Shown here: in pieces, positions 53,938 to 63,619 of the stretch
How the letters are laid out: every line of letters begins with the position of its first letter
How positions within the stretch are numbered: the stretch's first letter is position 1
Origin: Amyelois transitella
Lineage: Eukaryota; Arthropoda; Insecta; Lepidoptera; Pyralidae
NCBI RefSeq assembly: GCF_032362555.1
Contig: NC_083532.1
Span: 1,439,001 to 1,503,000, forward strand
Direction of reading: 5' to 3'
DNA length: 64,000 nt
Made by a program: the position numbers and the translations under genes
Notes under the pieces: model-generated
Seen by the model: only the letters and a program-made list of their open reading frames with translations
The model's database searches: none
Told to the model about the DNA's origin: nothing

Positions 53938-54545
53938 CAGCTGTCCCGACAGACGTTGTGCCATATAATTAATTTTTAAGATATTTCTAGTTAAAAAAGA
54001 ATGTTAGGGGGACAACCCTTATCACCAGAGATCGGAATAGGTAGATTGATTTTATGTACTTGCATCATGAATTACCATAGAAAGCATAACATGGATAAGC
54101 CTCTTTTCCGGGAATCCATTTCAGTACTTACACTTACAGTAAACTACATTGTCCGCGGGTAACATAGGACTACAATTTACGTGAACGAAGTCGGGGGAAA
54201 ACAGCTACCACTAATATATTCTTCATCCCACTTGTAAAAATTCCGGAAAGAATGTTAATAATTTACAAATCCGCAATACCGGACGGAGGCATGTCCATAT
54301 TAATATATACGTTTCAGTTCATTGACCCCAATTCAATCTATCTATTCCGATCTTTACTTATCACTGAGGGGTATGAAAAATAGATGTTGGCCGATTCTCA
54401 GACCTACACAATCTTCTTCTTCGTCGTTACCTTTTCCCACTTTCTACGTGGGGTCGGCACAGTATGTTAGTTTTTACTCAATATGCTCACAAAATTTCAT
54501 GAAAATCGGTCAAGCCGTTTCGGAGGAGTACATATATGTATACGA
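53938..54545. repeat. Rep-G copies, rearranged
   Basis: Two pieces (53938-54045 and 54320-54545) around unrelated AT-rich sequence. Confidence 0.4.
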
Positions 54546-54561
54546 TATTACCCGTACTAGA

Positions 54562-54745
54562 CAGATCATGGTTACACATACAGTTGCCTGAACGTGCAGG
54601 TTTGGGATTCGAACCGGTGCCTTTATGCGCAACACGCATTTTGACCAGGCACCTTACCAATTCGACCACCGACGACGCTCTGATTTTGTAAAAATTAGCT
54701 ATGTGTTTACCCGAAGTGACTCCCGCCCGTCTGACCTACGCAGTT
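54562..54745 (-). repeat. Rep-D SINE copy, head well kept
   Basis: tRNA-like head at 54600-54690 with box B GGTTCGAATCC-type sequence. Confidence 0.55.
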
Positions 54746-54834
54746 AGTTAGATTCCAACTCGATGACATACTCGTAATGGCGGCGTTAGTTGGATATCAA
54801 CCTAGTCTCCAGAATGCCAAATTTGCTTTGCAAA

Positions 54835-54961
54835 GCTCATCACCTAAAAGAAGAATCCCAAGATTATAAGCGTATCCCTTAGTCGCCTTTTACGACATCC
54901 ACGGGAATGATATGGAGTAGTCCTATTCTTTTTTCTATTGGTGCCGGGAAACACACGGCAT
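54835..54961 (-). repeat. Rep-A copy, 5' half
   Basis: Hairpin end GTGCCGGGAAACACACGGCA. Confidence 0.55.
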
Positions 54962-55079
54962 AAATTTTATTACGGGTAAATATCATTATTGCATAGTTAA
55001 TTGATGTAATTGAGATTCAAACAGTGACAGGTTGCTAGCCTAGAAGAGGAATCCCAAGTTAAACCATCAAAATCTTCGA

Positions 55080-55250
55080 CTTGATTAATTTTCTCTTACA
55101 TATAAAATTATTTTTTAAATTATCTTACTCTTTATCAATAAACTTTCGAAATATATAAAATCAGATGCGCGTTATGATTAAAATGATCTTGTTATCACAT
55201 TTTCTCATAGAATCGAGATAAGAGACGTTCTGTCAGATAAAAAAATGTAA
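55080..55250 (+). promoter_or_regulatory. GATA-motif cluster upstream of SSC14
   Basis: At least five GATA-type sites in about 120 bases: TTATCTT, TTATCAA, TTATCAC, GAGATAAGAG and CAGATAAA. This is the densest such group in the window, 130-250 bases upstream of the start. Confidence 0.45.
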
Positions 55251-55371
55251 TAAAAATATTTGTATCTCAATTTGTGTTTTATTATAATTACAGTTTTTCA
55301 AATGGTTACACTCGTGTTTATATATTTTACTCAGTTTTTTTGAAAATTACGTTTGTTATTTAAAATAAAAT

Positions 55372-57355
55372 ATGAAAGAATTATGGATTATAACTATAGC
55401 CTGTGTACAGGTAAGTTCATTTTCAACATCAAAACCCTAGGTTAGATAGTAAATTCCGGGTTTGAAACTCTGTGGCGCAGCGGTAGTACGCTTGTCTGTG
55501 ACACCGGAGGTCCCAGGTTCGAATCTCGGCCAGGGCACGATGAAAAAATAACTTTTACTGATTGGCCTTGGTCTTGGATGTTTATCTATATAAGTATTTG
55601 TTATAAAATATAGTATCGTTGAGTTAGTCTCTCGTAACACTAGTCTCGAACTTCCTTCGGGGCTAACTCAATCTGTGTAGTTGTTCTGTATATATTTATT
55701 TATTATTATTTATTATTTTAACTAGCTTTGCGTTCACCCGCGTTAATTTATCATACTTAAACATACATACTAACATATAATCACGTCTATATCCCTTGCG
55801 GGTTAGACAGAGCCAACAGTCTTGAAAAGACTGATTGGCCACGTTCACCTGTTTAAATTATGTTAAATTATCATTCCAATAACTTTCAGTTTTAATGGAA
55901 TTTTTAGAAACATGTAACTTAAGTCTCTACCAGATATTATGCCTGATTCATACGCTCTTAGCGCTCAATCAGTGTAATTTGTCCCGTATATACGAGTATT
56001 TATTTACGAGTACCTAAAGATGCAACCGTGGACCATATGATCATAGTGTTGTCAGACGACGGACAGATATGTGATTAATCTGATCATTTTCCTTTCAGGC
56101 ATTACTCGCCCAATTCAACCCAACTCTTCCAAATGGATATAGCTTCACACAAAACTCACCAGGAAACAATTTTCTTGCATCACAGCGAAACAATGGAGTT
56201 CAGATAAATAATGGAATGAATCGTTTACAAGTTGGTAATCTACCTATAAACCAATTGCCAAATGTTTCGCCAAATATGCCAGTGAATTTGGCAAATAATT
56301 TGCCAACGAATATACCAATCAATTTACCCAATGTATATTCAAACAATGTTCAAAATAATTTACAAATTGCAAATAGATTACCGAACTTGCCTGTACCGAA
56401 CAGACTGGCGAATTTTCAACAACAAAATTATCCGATAGCAAATTATGGAAATTTCGTACAAAACGTTCCTTTGCAAAATAATTATGCACTCAATAATTTA
56501 CCAAACAATATACAGCTGAGTAATTTACCCATCGGGAATTTTCCGATAGGCAATAATTATCAAATAAACAATTTACCTGTTCCTAATTTACCACTTAATA
56601 ATAATTTACCAAATAATCTTAATCTTTTACTAAACAATTACGCTTCAGCTAATATGCCACAGTCATACAATATAGGGTTTTCAAACATACCAGGATTAAA
56701 TAATTTAGTACTTAACAATTTGGCAAATACTAATGTACGAATTCCTAATAATAACCAAGTGTCATTGTTAAATAATGCTCAGTTATATAGTAATGCTCAA
56801 ACAAATAATTTACCATACGCCAATAATTTAATATCAGCGAATTATCTCCAAGCGAATCCTGCTAACAATTTACAAATTGGCAACGTGCCTGTAAATTTTA
56901 ACTTGCCTAACAATTATCCAATAAATTATAATTTAGCAAATACAAATCCCAATTCAGTAGCAAATGTAAATAATTTACAAACAAATAATTTACAGTTGGC
57001 CAATATGCCAATAACCAACAACGCTCAAATGAATGGCTTGCCAGTAAATAATTTATACAATTTCAATGCTCCAAACAATTTGATGACAAACATTGGCCAA
57101 ACATTACCAACATCTTTGATCCAACCAAATCAAAATCTGCTTCAAAATCCAAATAGTGTAAGTTTTGGTAATGACTGTGGATGCAAAGCGAACGCCATGT
57201 TTTTATTAGACGACAATGTTGCCAATTCTTTGCCAACTACGCCAGTCGTATCGTTGAGTGGCATGCAACTTAGCCAACTTGGGAAAACGCCATTGTTCAA
57301 CGGGTTGCCAGTGATTGGCTTGACAGAAAGTATTGTAAATTTGAAGCCACTTTAG
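55372..57355 (+). CDS. SSC14: Asn/Leu/Pro-rich repetitive secreted protein
   Basis: Exon 1 (55372-55410) encodes MKELWIITIACVQ; donor GTAAGT. Exon 2 (56099-57355) follows CCTTTCAG in phase 0, starting ALLAQFNPTLPNG (cleavage LLA-Q). Total 431 residues. Asn and Leu dominate, with short irregular units NLP-x-N, NNLPN, PIGN, INNLP and IANR covering almost the whole chain. The C-terminal 75 residues are less repetitive and hold the only Cys pair (NDCGCKANAMFLLDDN), then GLPVIGLTESIVNLKPL. Asn/Leu richness resembles SSC1. A GATA cluster lies upstream. The intron carries SINE Rep-C and a Rep-A piece. Confidence 0.87.
55467..55705 (+). repeat. Rep-C SINE, full copy in SSC14 intron
   Basis: Head TGTGGCGCAGCGGTAGTACG to tail TAACTCAATCTGTGTAG. 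Confidence 0.7.
55765..55855 (-). repeat. Rep-A copy, 3' end
   Basis: In SSC14 intron. Confidence 0.5.
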
Positions 57356-57431
57356 TAGCAGGTATTGTAAAATGCACTAAGAAAATACAATGAAAACAGT
57401 ATTTACAACAAATATGATTGCTTAGCAGCAG

Positions 57432-57437
57432 AATAAA
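57432..57437 (+). terminator. Poly(A) signal of SSC14
   Basis: AATAAA, about 77 bases after the stop codon. Confidence 0.5.
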
Positions 57438-57660
57438 CATACATACATAAAATCACGCCTCTTTCCCGGAGGGGTAGGCAGAGACTACATCTTTCCACTT
57501 GCCATGATCTCTGCATATTTCCTTGACTTCATTCACATTCAAAACTCTCTTCATGCAAGCTCCTCGGTTTCGGGTACTTTTGAGCAGACCCTTTGCCCGG
57601 ACGTCCTTAATTAATAAAGAATAAAGGTTCGAAAAATATGGACATTTTGGACATGACATT
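57433..57660 (-). mobile_element. Rep-B LINE tail, longest coding piece
   Basis: Minus frame reads LIKDVRAKGLLKSTRNRGAC, then CRDHGKWKDVVSAYPSGKEA and stop, then the ATAC tail. This shows the true ORF2 C-terminus of the family. Confidence 0.7.
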
Positions 57661-57929
57661 ACCTTTTTAAAATTATATTATAATATAAATATAATTTGTT
57701 ATTACGTTTGATACGTTGTTGGAAAGAATAAATGTTTTATATTTTTGTTTATTTGCAGTTTCATTTCTGTCTTCATGTCATTTATCCCTTGCTACTTTAA
57801 AATTCACTGATTATTATGACATGATGGCCAGCAAGAAAATTAAGTTAACTAATGTGTTTTATTTATTGAAACTGTGCGCATAACAAAGGTAGTAAGTAAT
57901 ATGAAAACAATATAATCCAAAAAAAATAT

Positions 57930-58145
57930 GCCCGTGACTTCGTCCGCATGGAAACCCTGTTTGGAATCAATCCCGCGGGAACTCTGGGATAAAAAGTAGC
58001 CTATGTGTTATTTTGGTTCTTCAGCTACTCACACACCAAATTTCATCGTAATCGGTTCAGTAGTTTTTTCGTGAAATAGTAACAAACATCCGTACTGAAA
58101 TCCTGACATACTCAAAAACTTTCGCATTTATAATATTAGTAGGAT
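57930..58145. repeat. Rep-F copy between SSC14 and SSC15
   Basis: Starts GCCCGTGACTTCGTCCGC; full 3' end. Confidence 0.55.
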
Positions 58146-58236
58146 ATCTTTTATTTTAATCTTAGCACTATAAACATTTCCCGATTTTTATATTTAGTAA
58201 TATCTATCCTCTATTATTTTATTTCTTTAACAACAA

Positions 58237-58446
58237 TCAAGAAATGAGTCCTCCCAGTGAAGAGAACCAGCCAAACAGCTCCAACAAGAGTCGTGGATCC
58301 ACTGGCACTGTTGGCAGCTGTTCTGTGCCTGGCACGCCAATCCGCTTGGCTATATCACCCAGATTGGTCTCTGGCAATGGCTGACAGGACGCCATCTGGG
58401 AAAAAATTTTTGGGGAGCTTTAGTGTGGGTGGTCGATTCGATAATG

Positions 58447-58477
<31 letters not shown>

Positions 58478-59296
58478 GGTCACGTCTATATCCTTTGCGG
58501 GATAGACAGAGCCAACAGTCTTGAAAAGATTTAATGGCCACGTTCAGCTATTTGGCTTAATGATAGAATTGAGATTCAAATAGTGACAGGTTGCTAGCCC
58601 ATCGCCTAAAAGAGGAATCCCAAGTTTATAAGCCTATCCCTTAGTTGCCTTGTACGACATACATGGGAAAGAGATGGAGTGGTCCTATTCTTTTTTGTAA
58701 TGGTGCCGGGAACCACACGGCACTATTACAAAAAAGATATATATTCAATAAAGTAGCCGAATAAATAGCGTGATGGGCTGGGAGGCACAGGTTCAATGAC
58801 TCAACAACAATGTACCAATGACTTGTAGCGGGAGCGATGATTCGGCTCGACCGCCACCAAAGGGAAGATCTTCCGCCAGGCTGGTGTGACGCCTGGGGAA
58901 CCGCGCGACAGACGAATCGGAGGTTGTATATATGCTCTTATTTGTGAAATCTGCTGTATTTTTACATACATACATACGTACAATATCCCTATATCCCTTG
59001 CAGAGTAGACAGAGCCAACAGCCATGTAAAGACTGACAGGCCACGTTCAGCTGTTTGGCTTAATGATAGAATTAAGATTCAAATAGTGACAGGTTGCTAG
59101 CGCATTGCAAGAAGTTTAATTACAAGAAGTATCCCAACTTTATTATTCTATCCCTTAGTCGCCTTTTACGATGTCCATGAGAAAGAGATAGATTGGTCCT
59201 ATTCTTTAGTATCGGCTTAAGAACTTTTAAATAAATACTTACAGTTATAGCCACGATGAAAATCAAAACGATTGGCTTCAAAATGTTGACTGACAT
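58237..59296 (-). CDS. SSC15: 70-residue secreted peptide, found from exon architecture
   Basis: Exon 1 (59296-59243) encodes MSVNILKPIVLIFIVAIT with consensus donor GTAAGT. Exon 2 (58395-58237) follows TTTTTCCCAG in phase 0: MASCQPLPETNLGDIAKRIG, then VPGTEQLPTVPVDPRLLLEL and a hydrophobic end FGWFSSLGGLIS. Total 70 residues, the smallest member. Both exons are too short to stand out alone; the match of signal exon, donor, acceptor and phase is what supports the gene. TATATATTG lies on the minus strand at 59355-59347. Two full Rep-A copies fill the intron. It faces SSC14 tail to tail. Confidence 0.7.
58443..58724 (-). repeat. Rep-A copy, full with long (ATAC)n tail
   Basis: In SSC15 intron, tail 50 bases from the acceptor. 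Confidence 0.7.
58830..58960 (+). repeat. Rep-I copy, 5' half, in SSC15 intron
   Basis: GGAAGATCTTCCGCCAGGCT through GAGGTTGTATATATGCTC. Confidence 0.5.
58972..59205 (-). repeat. Rep-A copy, near full
   Basis: In SSC15 intron, near exon 1. Confidence 0.6.
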
Positions 59297-59574
59297 ATTT
59301 CTTATTTTCAATGTATGTTTGTATGTTTATTGTGTATGTGTTTTACAATATATACTCGAGATTATCGCATGTGTTCGGAATATAGTTTTAAAGATACTAT
59401 TAAACGTGCTAACAGCCTTTCATAGTATGTGTAACATACATAAAGATGACAATGAAGACAGTTTGTAGAACGTTCTTTAGAAGTTAGCAGAACCTATGTA
59501 ATTTTGTTAGTTGTGTTTTCTGTGTATGTAAATTAGTAAATAAATAAAATAAATAAGTAAATAAAATCACTGTA

Positions 59575-59712
59575 TCTTTTCACTTGCAATGATCCCTGCA
59601 CACAGCTTTCGCTTCATCCACATTCAAAAGTCCCATTATTCATATTATAATGAAAGTTGTAGTCTCTGCTTACCCCTCTGGGAAACAGACGAGATTTTAT
59701 GTAAGTATGTAT
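59575..59712. mobile_element. Rep-B LINE tail fragments, two orientations
   Basis: A minus piece (59575-59640) followed by a plus piece ending GATTTTATGTAAGTATG. Confidence 0.45.
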
Positions 59713-59716
59713 ATTG

Positions 59717-60263
59717 GTGCCGTGTGGTTCCCGGCACCAATAGAAAAAAGAAATAGGGCCACTCCATCTCTTTCCCATGGATGTCGTAAAAGGCGACTAA
59801 GGGATCGGTTTAATAACTTGGAATTCTTCTTTAAGGCTATGGGCTAGAGACCTGTCACTTTTGGATCATTAAGCTAAACAGCTGAACGTGGCCTTTCAGT
59901 CTTTTCAAGACTGTTGGCTCTGTCTACCCCGCGAGGGATATAGACGTGATTATATGTGTGTACATATGTATGTTGGTATATTTTAACAATTTAACTAGGC
60001 AGATACTAGGCACTTATACAAAAAAGAATAGGACCACTCCATCTCTTTCCCATGGATGTCGTAAAAGGCGACTAAGGGATTGGCTTACAAACTTAGGATT
60101 CTTTTTAGGCGATGGGCTGGCAACCTGTCACTAGTTGAATCTCAATTCTATCGTTAAGCCAAATAGCTGAACGTGGCCATTCAGTCTTTTCAAGACTGCT
60201 ACCCCAACAGGCTCTATCTACCCCGCAAGGGATATAGACGTGACCATATGCATGTATGTATGT
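59717..60263 (+). repeat. Two Rep-A copies in direct orientation
   Basis: 59717-59972 and 60020-60263, both near full; between the divergent SSC15 and SSC16. Confidence 0.65.
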
Positions 60264-60357
60264 AACTAGGCAGTCAAGAACACGTGCATATTTACAATCA
60301 GCTAATGACGTGCATGGCACTAAATACTATGAACAAAAGGTTTTCGATAAAATGTGG

Positions 60358-60389
60358 TATAAAACAACATACAATGTTACTGTATCAGT
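60358..60389 (+). promoter_or_regulatory. Core promoter of SSC16: TATA box plus initiator
   Basis: TATAAAAC (60358-60365) and TCAGT (60385-60389) are 29 bases apart (first T to initiator A), a near-perfect arthropod core promoter, 18 bases before the start codon. Confidence 0.7.
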
Positions 60390-60406
60390 CAATTGTTAAT
60401 ACAATT

Positions 60407-61908
60407 ATGAATAGTATTTACGTTATCGTGGTTTTCTTGTGTTTGCAAGTAAGTAGTTTTTAACCCACAACCTGAAAGAGGGGTTTTATAGTTTGTACAT
60501 GTAGATAAATATGATTTTGGAAGTAAATTGATAGATATATACGGGACAAATTACACAGATAGATTTAGCCTCGAAGTAAGTTCGAAACTAATTTAACGAG
60601 GGTGGACAACCCTTATCACTAAGGGGTATGAAAAATTAATGTTGGCCGATTCTAAGATCTATTCAATATGCTCACAAAATTTCATGAGAATCGATCAAAC
60701 CGTTTCAGAGGAGTACGGGAACGAACATTGTGACACGAGAATTTTATATATAAGATACATTATGTATGTATATTCGAAATAGTTCATTTTTCATCATATT
60801 CTGTTTTAATTATTACTTCACAGGAATTAACAGGAGCGAGCTACTACAGAATTCCGAAGAGATACTTCAAATCACCACGACAAGAACGAAAACAAATCAA
60901 AAATATTCCTCAAAAAATACCAGCAAGAAACAAACCTATATTTGTAGCTTTACCAGAAAAAGCGCAGATTGTAGCTGAAGAAATAGCTGAACCTGATATA
61001 GCTTTATCATTATCCGAAAAAGCTATAATAGAACAGACTGTAACACAAAAAATTGAACTAGAAATTGATGGAATTATTTCAAAAGACGAAACCACTCCAG
61101 ATTTGAAAAATCACCAGCCAGTTACTAAATACAAATTGCCCGATGATATAGTAGTTCAAAATTTAAAAACTTACCAGCCAGTTTTGAAATACGAATTGCC
61201 TAAGATGACCGCTTTGCCAATTTTGACAATTCTGCCAATAGTGGCTGCGTTACCTGTGGTGAATGTCAAACCAAGGTCACTAGATGTGTTGCCAGATTCG
61301 GAAATTGTAGATGATGGTAATTTATCGGGTGTAGATAAGGTAACACCATCTGAAGAAGTTGGTGATGGTGGAATTTCTATAGATGCTTTTCAAGAGGTAA
61401 ATTAACAAAAAAGAATGCTTATAATCATACATTTTATCAGGTCTATATCCCTTGCGGGGTACACAGAGTCAAAAGTTTTTAAAAGACTGATAGGCCACGT
61501 TTAGCTGTGTGGCTTAATGATAGAGTTAAGAGCTTAAAAGTGACAGGTTGCTAGCCCATCGCCAAATCGAAGAATCTCAAGTTTATAAGCCTATTGTGGA
61601 TTGATTTTATAATTGTTTGAAAGAAGGTTTTCTGAGGAAGGTTTATTTAAATGCTACCCGTGCAAAGCCGGGGCGGGTCGCTAGTGTATGTACCTTTACC
61701 AGTAGGCACGCTAATGACATCATCACATAAGATTATGTCATCTGTAAAACAATTTTGTTTTAATTTTTTCATTATTTTGTTTCAGATTAAATACCAAATT
61801 GTCGAGAGGACACCAAAGAAGTCACAAATTTTGCACAAAATTCGTAGAATTGAAGAGTTTAAACGTAATATTTTTGTAGACCATAGACGGGAAGAATTAA
61901 AAAATTGA
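60407..61908 (+). CDS. SSC16: charged secreted protein, three exons
   Basis: Exon 1 (60407-60448) encodes MNSIYVIVVFLCLQ; donor GTAAGT. Exon 2 (60824-61396) follows TTCACAG, phase 0, starting ELTGASYYRIPKRYF. Exon 3 (61786-61908) follows TTGTTTCAG and codes IKYQIVERTPKKSQILHKIR to a stop. Total 245 residues. If the second intron is kept, translation ends after two extra residues (VN). N-terminal mature part is strongly basic, the middle acidic and helix-prone (EKAQIVAEEIAEPDIALSLS), with a twofold repeat HQPVTKYKLPDD / YQPVLKYELPKM. Then a hydrophobic LPILTILPIVAALPVV stretch. Unlike the rest it is highly charged; it may be a matrix protein or a processed precursor (KR, RR sites present). Confidence 0.75.
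60537..60600 (-). repeat. Rep-C SINE 3' fragment in SSC16 intron
   Basis: ACGGGACAAATTACACAGAT followed by the CGAAGTAAGTTCG part. Confidence 0.5.
60600..60757. repeat. Rep-G copy in SSC16 intron
   Basis: Inverse orientation; ends GTGACACGAGAATTTTATAT. Confidence 0.45.
61435..61595 (-). repeat. Rep-A copy, 3' part
   Basis: In SSC16 second intron. Confidence 0.5.
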
Positions 61909-62375
61909 GGACAATAATGTAAAGAATGACATATCATTTTATGTAAAGGGTAACATAATGTTGATAAAGAAATATGATGATATGTTATTCTAAGTCTTAC
62001 AGTGAATAATAAATATAATCAAAAGCAAAATTGTCTTATAGTTATTTCCGAGATTATAAGTAACATATATGTGTACATACATACATTTCAATGACGTCTT
62101 TATACCTTACGGGGTAGCTAACAGTCACGCAAAGATTAAGTCTTCATCAAACATCGCGAACACTTCAAATTTATACGAAATTAATACATACATACATAAA
62201 ATCACGCCCCTTATTACGAAAGTAATAATATCTCAAAATAATATAATACTTAACCGATTTTGGTGCTCTATGATGTTGAAATCTATTTACAGATCCTACA
62301 CATATTTAAAATTTCATGAAAATCAGACGAACAGTTAAAAATTTATCGCGTTACAAACGTACATACAAATAAATG

Positions 62376-62470
62376 AGCCAATTTAGGTTCCATGGTCAAA
62401 GGCGCGCCCCGGGCTCCTCTCTAGAGTGGTGAGGATGCAACCGGGACTAAAGCCAGGAGGAAGAAAAAGA
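62376..62470 (+). repeat. Rep-D SINE 3' fragment
   Basis: Ends in GATGCAACCGGGACTAAAGC and AAGAAAAAGAAA. Confidence 0.5.
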
Positions 62471-62547
62471 AACATGCATACAAAAGAATTATTTTCGCCC
62501 CAAGTTTTTTTTCAAATTCAAAATCTCTATTGCATATCTTAAAGTAT

Positions 62548-62710
62548 ATACATACATAAAATCACGTCTATATCCCTTGCGGGGTAGACAGAGCCAACAG
62601 TCTTGTAAAGACTGATAGGCCACGTTCAGCTATTTGGCTTTAAGATAGAATTGAGATTCAAATAGTGATAGGTCACTAGCCCATCGCCTAAAAGAAGAAT
62701 CTCAAGTATA
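62548..62710 (-). repeat. Rep-A copy, 3' part
   Basis: Tail ATACATACATAAAATCACG. Confidence 0.55.
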
Positions 62711-62789
62711 AAGTACATCAGTTGAATTACAGTTACTGCTTATAAATACTTACGTACAATTGTGACTTTATGCACACACAAAATGACTT

Positions 62790-63110
62790 TAAGCACACAC
62801 AAAATGTACAGCAGGTGGACTTAATGCCACAAGGCATTCTCTGCCAGTCGAACCTTTGGAGCCCGAATCAACGATCCCTCTACAAATCCATTTTGGATAG
62901 TGCGCAAGAGCACTCTTTGAACTAATAGAACCTGCAGCATTACCGTATCGGACTACGAGACGGAAATTTCAGTCCTTGAAATAACATATAGTTGAACTAA
63001 ACGCTTCGATAGTTCCTTTTTGATTCGAGTGGCTGAGGTGGGGAAGAACTACCTGCGTCTATATTCCCAGACAAGTACTGTCCGCGAACGTTAAAAAGTA
63101 AAATAAATGG
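62790..63110. repeat. Unclassified repeat, LINE-3'-end-like
   Basis: Contains GGACTTAATGCCACAAGGCA and TTCTCTGCCAGTCGAACC, of a type often seen at lepidopteran LINE ends. No frame of note. Confidence 0.35.
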
Positions 63111-63114
63111 GTAT

Positions 63115-63290
63115 CTCAGTTCAGCTATTTGGCTTTAAGATAGAATTGAGATTCAAATAGTGATAGGTTGCTAGCCCATCGCGTAAAAGAAGAATCCCAG
63201 GTTTATAAGCCTACCCCTTAGTCGCCTTTTACGACATCCATGGGAGAGTGATGGAGTGGTCCTATTCTTTTTTCTATTTGGTGCCGGCAC
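63115..63290 (-). repeat. Rep-A copy, 5' part
   Basis: Upstream of SSC17. Confidence 0.55.
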
Positions 63291-63562
63291 TATCCTTTAA
63301 TAATGAAAAGCAAAAAAAATTGAATTTGATAGTTAATGAGTTACAAGTTTATATGTAGGTACAGAACCATTGAATTGAAATCAAAATGTACAAACTACTT
63401 TACAAAACTGCAGTGACAATTAATACCTTAGACTTATAACTCTGCTATCGACACGGAATACTCGTCATTTAAGAAGTTCAAGCGATAAGCACGAACGGAC
63501 ACACACGTCAGTACATTTTGAGATAAAGAAGACACCTGCTTAACAATGTATGTATATATATA

Positions 63563-63570
63563 TATATAAG
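63563..63570 (+). promoter_or_regulatory. TATA box of SSC17
   Basis: TATATAAG at the end of a TA repeat, 50-57 bases before the start; same octamer as SSC9. GATA motifs lie near 63503 and 63521. Confidence 0.45.
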
Positions 63571-63619
63571 AAAACAATCCTTTGTTTTGCAAACCACTCG
63601 TTATTGCGACATAGTTATC

